Source of the DNA: Alphaproteobacteria bacterium
GTDB taxonomy: Bacteria; Pseudomonadota; Alphaproteobacteria; Acetobacterales; Acetobacteraceae
DNA: 5,634 bases
NCBI GenBank assembly: GCA_026225015.1
Contig: JAMFRY010000055.1
Span: 1 to 5,634 of the forward strand
Direction of reading: 5' to 3'
Shown one piece after another: positions 1-5,557 of this stretch (position 1 is the first letter of the stretch; the number at the start of each line of letters is the position of its first letter). Position numbers and translations under genes: made by a program. Under the pieces are notes generated by a model. That model had not been told where the DNA came from. It made no database searches and saw only the letters and a program-made list of their open reading frames with translations.

Positions 1-1176
1 CGGCGCCTGGGCGCGGCTTCGGTTGCCGTGCCGGCGGTTTTGCCGCAGCCCAAGATCACCGGGCGGAAGATGAGCACGCAGGCCGGATTCGGTGAAATCC
101 TCTCCGAAATCGGCCGGGCGCAGGGGGAGAGCGCCGAACTCTCCCGGCATATCGTAACCATGAGTCCGGATGTGGCGGTTTCAACCAATCTGGGGCCCTG
201 GATCAACCGCCGCGGTGTGTTCGACCGCCATACCCGCGACGACGTGTTCCGCGACGGCAAGCTGGCGAGCGCCCAGCTTTGGGGCACCGATCCGGACGGC
301 CAGCATATCGAGCTTGGAATCGCCGAGCAGAATCTGTTTCTGCTCCTCGGCGCGGCGGGCTTATCACACGATCTGCTGGGCGCAAGGCTGCTGCCGGTCG
401 GGACCGTATATGATCCGTTCGTCAATCGCGGCCATGATGCGCTGCTCTATGCCTGTTATCAGGATGCACGGTTTCTGCTGGTCGGAACGCCGTCCGGCAT
501 TACGCTGGCGCCGGAAGGCGGGCAGCACCAATCCACCAATACGCCGCTGCTGGGCATCGTGCAGGACCGTTTGGCGAGTTTCGAGCCGGCCTATTGCGAC
601 GAACTGGCGATTTTGCTCCGCCATGCCTTCGACTGGATGCAGCGCCCGGAAGGCTCCGCTGTATGGCTGCGGCTCTCCACGCGCCTGGCGGTGCAGCCCG
701 ACCGCCGGCTCGACCCGCAAGCGGTGATCAGCGGCGCGCATTGGGTGCGGCCGCCGGCAAAGGGCGCGCGGATTGCGATTGCCTATCAGGGCGCGGTGGC
801 GACCGAGGCCGAGGCGGCGTTCGAGACGCTTTTGGAAGACGAACCCGGCGCCGGGCTGCTGGCGATTACCAGCCCGGACCGCCTCTACGCCGCATGGCGT
901 GAAGCGCAGCGCAAGCGGCGCGCGGGTGACGCCAAAGCCAGCGCCTATATCGAAACCTTATTAGCCCCCCTCAAACGCGACGCCGCGCTGATCACCGTGC
1001 TGGACGGCCATCCCGCGGCCCATGCCTGGCTGGGCGGCGTGCGCGGCCAGCGGATATTCGCGCTTGGGCCCGATCATTTCGGGCAATCGGGCGATGTGCC
1101 GGATCTATACCGCGAATATGAGACGGACGCCTCGGCGATTCTGGATGCCTGCGCCGAGGCGTTACTGAGCGGTTAG
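1..1176 (+). CDS. Homodimeric-type pyruvate dehydrogenase E1 / transketolase family protein (AceE-like), 3' portion
   Basis: The frame is open from base 1 to the TAG at 1174-1176, so about 391 C-terminal residues are visible and the N-terminal half, including the thiamine-diphosphate (ThDP) diphosphate-binding domain, lies outside the window. What remains fits the pyrimidine-binding and C-terminal domains. ELGIAEQN at 310-333 contains the Glu (codon 325-327) that activates ThDP in this superfamily. GITLAPEGGQHQS (about 496-534) matches the E1 loop that reads GRTTLNGEGLQHEDG in E. coli AceE. It is followed by an S-F-E-P-A-Y/DELA stretch like the AceE 'SYDPAYAYE' region. This points to the homodimeric E1 rather than ordinary transketolase or the alpha/beta E1. 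AceE decarboxylates pyruvate and passes the acetyl group to E2 lipoyl domains. Many alphaproteobacteria carry a roughly 790-residue homologue annotated just 'transketolase', whose substrate is less certain. No E2 or E3 gene follows, so it is the last gene of its unit or stands alone. An internal GTG at 28 is not the start. Family call sure; substrate inferred. Confidence 0.85.
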   Translation, partial: RRLGAASVAVPAVLPQPKITGRKMSTQAGFGEILSEIGRAQGESAELSRHIVTMSPDVAVSTNLGPWINRRGVFDRHTRDDVFRDGKLASAQLWGTDPDGQHIELGIAEQNLFLLLGAAGLSHDLLGARLLPVGTVYDPFVNRGHDALLYACYQDARFLLVGTPSGITLAPEGGQHQSTNTPLLGIVQDRLASFEPAYCDELAILLRHAFDWMQRPEGSAVWLRLSTRLAVQPDRRLDPQAVISGAHWVRPPAKGARIAIAYQGAVATEAEAAFETLLEDEPGAGLLAITSPDRLYAAWREAQRKRRAGDAKASAYIETLLAPLKRDAALITVLDGHPAAHAWLGGVRGQRIFALGPDHFGQSGDVPDLYREYETDASAILDACAEALLSG

Positions 1177-1214
1177 CGTGTGCCGCGCGCTGGGTTGGCA
1201 AGGCGGCCGCGCGC

Positions 1215-1244
1215 AAAAAAGACGCCAGTAAAAAAGACGCCAGA
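1215..1244. repeat. Tandem 15-bp duplication (A6-GACGCCAG unit)
   Basis: AAAAAAGACGCCAG occurs at 1215-1228 and again at 1230-1243, a 14-base identical unit with a period of 15 (the fifteenth base is T in the first copy and A in the second). It lies between two convergent genes and is not coding. It looks like a recent small slippage duplication. Because the minus strand reads GGCGTCTTTTTT twice, the duplication doubles a T-run that could assist transcription termination of the leftward gene. Confidence 0.8.
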
Positions 1245-1249
1245 ACCGA

Positions 1250-1268
1250 CGGTCATTTTTTATGACCG
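1250..1268. terminator. Stem-loop between convergent genes, possible terminator
   Basis: CGGTCAT at 1250-1256 is the exact reverse complement of ATGACCG at 1262-1268, leaving a five-base T loop. The stem begins 7 bases past the stop of the leftward gene at 1275 and 74 bases past the stop of the rightward E1 gene. In the leftward direction the T6 runs at 1235-1230 and 1220-1215 come only about 14 and 29 bases after the stem, so this is not a textbook intrinsic terminator. A weaker alternative pairs A6-GAC (1230-1238) with GTC-A-T6 (1252-1261). Position between convergent genes supports a terminator role; spacing argues against a strong one. Confidence 0.35.
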
Positions 1269-1274
1269 CCGATA

Positions 1275-1610
1275 TCAGGAGCCGGATTTCGGCTGACCGC
1301 CCGGATTGTCGGGATTGGCGCCGGTCTCGCCTTGCGCACCGGCCAAACCGGGCGTCTCGGGGCTGTTCATCCCCTTTTCGGCGCCGCCCGTGCCGATGGC
1401 GGCGCTGCTGGCGCCGGTTCCCATATTGCCGGGATCGGAGGTGGTGGACGCCAAGCCAGGCTGGTTGGCGGGATTGATCCGCTGCTGGACCGCCGGATTG
1501 GTCTCGTTTCCCGAGCTGTTATTGGGCGCCGTCATCGTATTTTGCTCCAGCGCGACCCCCGAACACAGCATGCCGATGCCGAAAGATGCGGCGATAAAAA
1601 GTCGTGACAT
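1275..1610 (-). CDS. Small predicted secreted low-complexity protein (hypothetical)
   Basis: This encodes 111 residues. I chose the ATG at 1610-1608 because AGGAG (1622-1618 on the minus strand) sits seven bases upstream; the same frame extends to another ATG at 1658 but without such a site, and the extra 16 residues would spoil the signal peptide. Residues 1-20 look like a Sec signal: MSR, then a hydrophobic stretch LFIAASFGIGML, and a plausible cleavage after GVA at residue 20. Cys16 has Met-Leu before it, which is a poor lipobox, so a lipoprotein is unlikely. The mature part (about 91 residues) is rich in Gly, Asn, Pro, Ala, Ser, Thr and Gln, has no Trp or Cys, and is probably disordered; NPAVQQRINPANQPG shows a loosely repeated NPA. 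No domain is recognised and no function is proposed. It is convergent with the E1 gene and divergent from the cytochrome operon, so it is probably transcribed alone. Confidence 0.7.
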   Translation of the reverse strand: MSRLFIAASFGIGMLCSGVALEQNTMTAPNNSSGNETNPAVQQRINPANQPGLASTTSDPGNMGTGASSAAIGTGGAEKGMNSPETPGLAGAQGETGANPDNPGGQPKSGS

Positions 1611-1617
1611 TTGCTCG

Positions 1618-1622
1618 CTCCT
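1618..1622 (-). promoter_or_regulatory. Ribosome-binding site of the small secreted-protein gene
   Basis: The minus strand reads AGGAG here, seven bases ahead of the ATG at 1610. It decides the start against the upstream in-frame ATG at 1658. Confidence 0.75.
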
Positions 1623-1655
1623 GAACATTTTTTGTTGTGCATGAGAGCTAGGCAG

Positions 1656-1683
1656 CAAGGCGCCGCTTTACAGAGGCGCCTTG
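1656..1683. other. Perfect 9-bp inverted repeat, probable 5'-leader hairpin
   Basis: CAAGGCGCC at 1656-1664 and GGCGCCTTG at 1675-1683 are exact reverse complements around a ten-base spacer (GCTTTACAGA). The stem has seven G-C pairs of nine and would be stable as RNA. No T-run follows on either strand, so it is not an intrinsic terminator. It ends 46 bases before the leftward start codon at 1610. If the promoter candidate at 1699-1729 is right, the hairpin would begin near the 5' end of that mRNA, a position where stem-loops often protect transcripts. A dyad operator is the alternative. The structure is seen directly; the role is inferred. Confidence 0.6.
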
Positions 1684-1698
1684 AGAACATGTCCGTTT

Positions 1699-1729
1699 AT
1701 TATGAAACCCATCATCTGCGGAATGTCAC
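1699..1729 (-). promoter_or_regulatory. Weak sigma-70-type promoter candidate for the small secreted-protein gene
   Basis: On the minus strand GTGACA (1729-1724; five of six matches to TTGACA) is followed after 19 bases by CATAAT (1704-1699; five of six matches to TATAAT). The spacer is two bases longer than ideal. It would start transcription around 1692, giving a leader of about 80 bases that includes the 1656-1683 hairpin. The -10 is framed by GTTT/AAAC (1708-1695 on the minus strand), a short dyad. Suggested by pattern only. Confidence 0.3.
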
Positions 1730-1817
1730 ATAAACCGCTGAAAACAAATCAACTAAACACCATCGCCCGGCAAGTTTTCACAAACCCGGCGGCTGGGATT
1801 TCAGCCCGGACGCAGAT

Positions 1818-1838
1818 GCGCCGCCGGAATGGCGGCGC
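1818..1838. other. Perfect 8-bp GC inverted repeat upstream of the cytochrome operon
   Basis: GCGCCGCC at 1818-1825 and GGCGGCGC at 1831-1838 are exact reverse complements with a five-base loop GGAAT. On the plus strand the stem is followed by CAACGCC and TTTT at 1846-1849, so it resembles a leaky intrinsic terminator or attenuator located 93 bases before the cytochrome start. It may equally be a 5'-leader hairpin. The T-run is short and offset, so termination is only one possibility. Confidence 0.45.
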
Positions 1839-1919
1839 CAACGCCTTTTGGGCAACACGACGATGCCTGGACGAAGCGCCGGCGCCAGCGCAGGCTGGCT
1901 TGCACAGGCTTGTTTGTAT

Positions 1920-1924
1920 AGGAG
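1920..1924 (+). promoter_or_regulatory. Ribosome-binding site of the cytochrome gene
   Basis: AGGAG lies seven bases before the ATG at 1932 and selects that start. The frame is open further upstream, to 1848, but the residues encoded there (Gly/Ala-rich, no membrane or haem motif) do not resemble the family. Confidence 0.75.
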
Positions 1925-1931
1925 TTTTGCG

Positions 1932-2555
1932 ATGCGCAACATCACGCGGGCACGCTCTCGGCCCATCCATCCCTGGCCGTTGCGGCTGATGCACTGGCTG
2001 AACGCGGTGGCGATCGTGATGATGATCGGCAGCGGCTGGCAGATTTATAATGCTTCGCCCTTGTTCAATTTCACCTTCCCGCCGCTGCTCACCCTCGGCG
2101 CCTGGCTGGCGGGGGGAATCGCCTGGCATCTGGCCTGCATGTGGCTGCTGCTGGTCAACGGGCTGTCCTATTTGGTTTGGGGTTTCGCCACCGGGCATTT
2201 CAGGCAAAAACTCTGGCCGATTTCCCTGCCGGCGGCGCTTCGGGAAGTTGGCGCCGCCTTGCGCCTGCAATTGCCGCATCGCCAGGGTGTGTATAATGCG
2301 GTGCAGCGGCTGCTCTATGCCGGGGTGATTTTTGCCGGCGTGGTGGTGGTGCTCTCTGGCCTGGCGATCTGGAAGCCGGTGCAGCTCTGGTTTTTCACCG
2401 ATCTGCTTGGCGGCTATTTCGTGGCGCGCTATGTGCATTTCTTCGCGATGGCCGCGATCGTGGCGTTTATGATCCTCCATCTGCTGCTGGTGGCATTGGT
2501 GCCGAAAGTGCTGCCGCCGATGATTTTTGGCGGCAAGGCGGAGGGCGCGGAATAA
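1932..2555 (+). CDS. Membrane-bound b-type cytochrome (cytochrome b561/b6-like), partner of the molybdoenzyme
   Basis: This is a 207-residue integral membrane protein with four predicted helices, at about residues 17-40, 51-85, 127-147 and 164-190. Histidines placed as haem-b ligands in such proteins are visible: His21 (RLMHWLN) in helix 1, His66 (AWHLACM) in helix 2, and His169 (RYVHFF) and His183 (ILHLLL) in helix 4. The pattern fits the bacterial cytochrome b561 / Ni,Fe-hydrogenase-type cytochrome b superfamily, whose members move electrons between the quinone pool and a periplasmic partner. Start chosen at 1932 from AGGAG seven bases upstream. Its TAA (2553-2555) shares one base with the ATG of the molybdopterin oxidoreductase gene, so the two are translated together and almost certainly form a complex. 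It differs from MsrQ (YedZ), which has six helices. Exact haem count and direction of electron flow cannot be read here. Confidence 0.85.
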   Translation: MRNITRARSRPIHPWPLRLMHWLNAVAIVMMIGSGWQIYNASPLFNFTFPPLLTLGAWLAGGIAWHLACMWLLLVNGLSYLVWGFATGHFRQKLWPISLPAALREVGAALRLQLPHRQGVYNAVQRLLYAGVIFAGVVVVLSGLAIWKPVQLWFFTDLLGGYFVARYVHFFAMAAIVAFMILHLLLVALVPKVLPPMIFGGKAEGAE

Positions 2556-3277
2556 TGCGAAAACTGGACTTGGACCGCCGCAAACTGCTCGCCCGCGCGC
2601 TGGCCTTGGGCGCCATATCCGCCCTGCCCGCCTGCGATTACGAAGACCCGGCGCATCCTGACCTCGCGGATAAATTTCTGCTTGCAATGTCGCGCTGGAA
2701 CGACCGTGTGCAGGCGGCCTTGTTCAGCCGGCACACGCTGGCGCCAACCTTCTCCACGGCGCAAATCACCAACCCGCCGCGCTTTAACGCCTTCTACGAC
2801 ATCTCGCAGGCGCCGGTGGTTGACCCTGCAACCTACCGCTTCGGGCTCACCGGGCAGATTCAGGAAAAAGCACCCTGGAGCCTCGATCAGTTGCGCGCTT
2901 TGCCGCGAACCAGCCAGATCACCCGGCTGGTTTGCGTGGAAGGCTGGCGGGTAATCGGGCAATGGAGCGGCGTGCCGTTGCGGAGCTTTCTGCAACGGAT
3001 CGGCGCGGATACCACCTGCCGCTATGTCTCGTTCCAATGCGCCGACGGTTATTATTCCAGCATCGACATGGCATCGGCGCTGCATCCGCAGACCATCCTG
3101 GCGCTGGATTTCCTGAACGCCCCTTTGACCCCGCCTTTTGGCGCACCGTTGCGCCTGCGGATTCCAACGAAACTTGGCTTCAAGAATCCCAAATCGCTGA
3201 TGAGCATGAATGTCGGCAACGTTTATACCGGCGGCTATTGGGAGGATCAGGGATATAATTGGTTCAGCGGATCATAA
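2555..3277 (+). CDS. Periplasmic molybdopterin-dependent oxidoreductase (sulfite oxidase / MsrP-like fold), Tat-exported
   Basis: The protein has 240 residues. The N-terminus carries a twin arginine (DRRKLL, residues 7-12), a hydrophobic run, and LPAC with Cys27, so it reads as a Tat signal and possibly a lipoprotein signal, although Pro before Ala is not an ideal lipobox. Residues from about 90 to 230 match the oxidoreductase molybdopterin-binding domain: Cys127 in RLVCVEGW is the expected molybdenum ligand, followed by QWSGVPL (136-142), FQCADGYYSSID (160-171), and IPTKLGFKNPKSL (203-215), the stretch that contacts the cofactor. There is no C-terminal dimerisation domain as in plant or animal sulfite oxidase, so it resembles the short MsrP (YedY) type. 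The ATG overlaps the cytochrome stop, and GGAGG at 2540-2544 lies ten bases upstream. The cytochrome presumably supplies or removes electrons. Substrate unknown: sulfite, S- or N-oxides and methionine sulfoxide are all family precedents. Confidence 0.88.
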   Translation: MRKLDLDRRKLLARALALGAISALPACDYEDPAHPDLADKFLLAMSRWNDRVQAALFSRHTLAPTFSTAQITNPPRFNAFYDISQAPVVDPATYRFGLTGQIQEKAPWSLDQLRALPRTSQITRLVCVEGWRVIGQWSGVPLRSFLQRIGADTTCRYVSFQCADGYYSSIDMASALHPQTILALDFLNAPLTPPFGAPLRLRIPTKLGFKNPKSLMSMNVGNVYTGGYWEDQGYNWFSGS

Positions 3278-3297
3278 GGGTTTTGAAATCGCCTTAT
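3274..3297. other. Short stem-loop between convergent stops
   Basis: ATAAGG (3274-3279) pairs with CCTTAT (3292-3297), spanning the stop codons of the rightward molybdoenzyme gene and the leftward glycosyltransferase gene. Only 16 bases separate the two genes. With a six-base A/T-heavy stem and no T-run after it, it may slow either polymerase but is not a convincing terminator. Confidence 0.25.
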
Positions 3298-4355
3298 CTT
3301 TCCAGCGCCGCAAGTATCGTTTGCGCCATGTCGCGCCAATCCGCGGCCGGCTTAGGCGAATAAGCTGGCATTGATGGCTTGATCTGCCGCAACGCCTCGG
3401 TAATCGCCGCCGCGTTGGGCTCGCATAATATGGCGCCTGGGCTGGCTTGCAGCTGCTCCGGCAGGCCGCCGACACGGGTTGCCACCACCAGCCGACTTTG
3501 CCCGATGGCCATCGCCGCGACGCCCGATTGGCTGGCCTGGCGATAGGGCAGCACCACCACATCCGACCACTCGATCAGCTCCCGCAACTCGGATTCCGGA
3601 ATCCAGCGCTGATCCACCTGCACCCCCGGCATGGCGCGCAGCCGGGAAAGCTCCGGGGAGTTCGGGCCAGCACCACATATTTTGATATCAAAAGGAAGGT
3701 GCGGACCCAACGCGGCCAACGCATCCGCCAGCAGATCCAATCCCTTATAGGGTAGCAGCCGGCCGAAGCACAACAAGCGCGGACGCCCGCCATGGCTGAA
3801 GGCGGGCTTCACCGCGCCGACAAGAATCGGCGGATGCCATAAGGTTGTGATCGTTTGGCCATTTTTTCCATAGCCTTGCCCGCGCAGATCGGATTCTACG
3901 TGGGCGGAGAGCGGGAACAGGGCGGCGGCGTGGCGTAGCAAATGAGACTGATCGAGCAGGCGAAAGCGCAGCGCATCGCCGGGATGCGCCGTCGCTTCAT
4001 GGACGATGACCGCATAGGGTATCCGGCTTTGCCGCAATGCCCATATCAGCCGCCGGTCGAGCAATGCCGGCATCGCGCAGATGGCGAAATCGGGCGCGAT
4101 GGTCTGCACTCTTTTTGACGTGCGGCGGTTGAGCAACGGCGATGCCAGACGCTGCAGCGCGTAGCCGGCGGCGCCCCGATAGGTCGGCTCCTTCCAATCG
4201 CAGTGCAAGGTGTTGCGCTGCGCCAGTATTTCAGCGCCCGCCGCCAGTGATAGCGCGGCATCGCGCCCGGCAATGCCCGCCACCGCCTCTGCGAGTCGCG
4301 CCGCGAAAACCGGCCCGGCGCCGTAACGTCCCCAATGCCAGACCAGCAGCTTCAC
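3294..4355 (-). CDS. Glycosyltransferase family 4-type protein (second gene of the operon)
   Basis: This encodes 353 residues starting at a GTG (4355-4353). That start overlaps the TGA (4354-4352) of the upstream glycosyltransferase as GTGA, which implies translational coupling; no strong ribosome-binding site is seen. It is a GT-B fold: an N-terminal acceptor half beginning KLLVWHWGRYGAGP with a Gly-rich turn, then the C-terminal nucleotide-sugar half with CFGRLLPYKGLDLL (196-209), KICGAGP (225-231), PYRQASQSGVAAMAIG (270-285) and ATRVGGLPEQL (292-302). The usual EX7E pair of GT4 is absent: Arg272 and Ala280 stand where the glutamates align. The QSGV variant is familiar from a branch of GT4, so it is probably functional rather than decayed. 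It would transfer a sugar from a nucleotide-sugar donor in the cytoplasm, likely onto a lipid-linked or surface glycan. Donor and acceptor cannot be named. Confidence 0.85.
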   Translation of the reverse strand: MKLLVWHWGRYGAGPVFAARLAEAVAGIAGRDAALSLAAGAEILAQRNTLHCDWKEPTYRGAAGYALQRLASPLLNRRTSKRVQTIAPDFAICAMPALLDRRLIWALRQSRIPYAVIVHEATAHPGDALRFRLLDQSHLLRHAAALFPLSAHVESDLRGQGYGKNGQTITTLWHPPILVGAVKPAFSHGGRPRLLCFGRLLPYKGLDLLADALAALGPHLPFDIKICGAGPNSPELSRLRAMPGVQVDQRWIPESELRELIEWSDVVVLPYRQASQSGVAAMAIGQSRLVVATRVGGLPEQLQASPGAILCEPNAAAITEALRQIKPSMPAYSPKPAADWRDMAQTILAALER

Positions 4356-5557
4356 GTAATGCCGTTCGCGGCAAGCGCCGCCAACACCGGCGCGGCGCCC
4401 AAAGTGGCTCGCGCATGGGCTCGCCCGGCCTCGCCCATAACGCGGCGCAGCCCGGCATCGGCGCCCAAACGCCGCAACCAGGCGGCAGCGTCTTCGATAT
4501 CCGGCTCGGCCCAGAATGCGCCTTGCAGATCATAGGTACCGCGCTCATCCAAAGCCGGGACCAAACGATAAGAAACCAGCGCCGATACATCGGGATTCAT
4601 GAATGTCAGATTGCCGGACCAGCCGGTGGCGATCACCGGGCGGCCCAGCAGCATGGCGGTCGCCGGGATCAGGCCAAAGCCCTCCGATCGGTGCAAGGAC
4701 AAAACGATATCACTGCAAGCGATCAGTCCACGCAACTGCGGCTCCGGCAGCGTGCCTGTCATCAGCCTGATATTCGGTGCGTCGCCGATTGCTTGCCCGA
4801 TCCGTTGCAGATCGTCCTGATAGGCTTGCGTGCCGGATATTTTGATTACGAACAGATAATCGCGGCTGCTACCGAAGGCGGATTTGAAGGCGGCGATATG
4901 TCCGAACGGGTTCTTGCGCTCCATGCTGGAAGCGAGATTGAAAATCATCAGCACCACCAGCGCGTTTTCGTTCAAGCCGAACGCCTTGCGCGTGCCTTCC
5001 ACCGGCAGTTCCGGCAGTGCCGCCAAGGGGTGCGGCACCACCCTCACCCGGCCGGGCGCGATTTGTTCCAGCGCCTCGGCGGTAAATTGCGACGGCGCCC
5101 AAATTTCATGCACGAACGCGGCGCCATGCCGCCAACTGCCGGGCAGCACCGGCAATTCCCACGCCCAGAAACCGATCACGCGGCGGTTTTTTAAAAAATC
5201 ACGCGGCAGACGCAGCAGGCCTACGGGCAGGATCGGCGCGTTGACCACCGCCAGCAGGGCAGCATCTTTCGGTATCGTAACCTCGGCTTTCGGGACCACG
5301 CTCGGCAGGCCCAGCGGCACGGCGCCGCGCGCCATGCCATGTTGCGCGATGACCTCGTAGATTATGCGCGCACTTTCGGCGAGTCCGTTGGCGCCGTCGA
5401 TATCGCCGGCAACCACCACGCCATTGCTGGCAGAGGGGCCGGGCTGGTCGGGTTTACGGGCGAGCGAGGCTGCAAAACCGCTCATGCCGCGGCGGCGGAG
5501 TTCCTTCGGCAATTGCCGCCAGAGCAAGTGGGCGAATTGCAATATCGCCGCCTTCAT
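4352..5557 (-). CDS. Glycosyltransferase family 4-type protein (first visible gene of the operon)
   Basis: This encodes 401 residues from the ATG at 5557. Starts in the same frame at 5563 (ATG) and 5572 (TTG) would add two or five residues; none has a good ribosome-binding site, and I prefer 5557 because it overlaps an upstream stop as ATGA. Using that numbering, VVVAGDIDGANGLAESAR (47-64) is the N-terminal acceptor-side loop. GFWAWELPVLP (129-139) and EIWAPSQFTAEAL (151-163) are signatures of a GT4 branch found in O-antigen and exopolysaccharide clusters. SSMERKNPFGHIAAF (210-224) starts the donor half, and SEGFGLIPATAMLLGRPVIATGWSGN (291-316) is the nucleotide-sugar site in two adjoining pieces. 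The first motif Glu (292) is present but the second position of EX7E is Thr300. A GTGA overlap joins it to the next glycosyltransferase, so both probably build one glycan. Sugar specificity unknown. Confidence 0.85.
   Translation of the reverse strand: MKAAILQFAHLLWRQLPKELRRRGMSGFAASLARKPDQPGPSASNGVVVAGDIDGANGLAESARIIYEVIAQHGMARGAVPLGLPSVVPKAEVTIPKDAALLAVVNAPILPVGLLRLPRDFLKNRRVIGFWAWELPVLPGSWRHGAAFVHEIWAPSQFTAEALEQIAPGRVRVVPHPLAALPELPVEGTRKAFGLNENALVVLMIFNLASSMERKNPFGHIAAFKSAFGSSRDYLFVIKISGTQAYQDDLQRIGQAIGDAPNIRLMTGTLPEPQLRGLIACSDIVLSLHRSEGFGLIPATAMLLGRPVIATGWSGNLTFMNPDVSALVSYRLVPALDERGTYDLQGAFWAEPDIEDAAAWLRRLGADAGLRRVMGEAGRAHARATLGAAPVLAALAANGIT

Larger units (their letters stand above)
1611..1931. 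other. Divergent intergenic region (321 bp)
   Basis: This stretch separates the leftward small secreted-protein gene from the rightward cytochrome/molybdoenzyme operon, so it should hold the control regions of both. It contains a 9-bp perfect inverted repeat (1656-1683), an A/T-rich segment (about 1685-1785) with a weak leftward promoter candidate, an 8-bp perfect GC inverted repeat (1818-1838), and a smaller stem GGCTG/CAGCC at 1791-1806. I see no convincing sigma-70 promoter for the rightward operon and no recognisable riboswitch. The open frames crossing it lack ribosome-binding sites and protein-like composition, so I call no gene here. Confidence 0.7.

Noticed and set aside
1215..1268. 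CRISPR-like or mobile-element repeat
   Set aside because: There are only two directly adjoining copies of a 15-base unit with no spacer, no terminal inverted repeats and no transposase nearby.
1734..1755. FNR-type site in the TTGAT-containing stretch (minus strand)
   Set aside because: Only the left half TTGAT is present; the right half does not match ATCAA.
1900..1920. TTGCAC ... TGTATA as a promoter for the cytochrome operon
   Set aside because: The hexamers are only nine bases apart and the second overlaps the ribosome-binding site, which is incompatible with a sigma-70 promoter.
1848..1931. Upstream extension of the cytochrome gene
   Set aside because: The frame is open, but no ribosome-binding site supports an earlier start. 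AGGAG at 1920-1924 fits the ATG at 1932, and the residues between do not look like the family.
1681..1989. Plus-strand frame of 102 codons in the divergent intergenic region
   Set aside because: It has no ribosome-binding site and no domain, it overlaps the cytochrome start in another frame, and its composition is not protein-like.
1749..2687. Long minus-strand open frame (312 codons) across the intergenic region and cytochrome gene
   Set aside because: It is antisense to the cytochrome gene, and its translation is rich in His, Gln, Arg and Pro, which is typical of a shadow frame in GC-rich DNA. It has no recognisable domain, whereas the plus strand carries clear haem-protein motifs.
4142..5194. 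Plus-strand open frame of 350 codons opposite the glycosyltransferases
   Set aside because: It is Arg/Ala/Gln-rich without family motifs and crosses the junction of two well-supported minus-strand genes, so it is a shadow.
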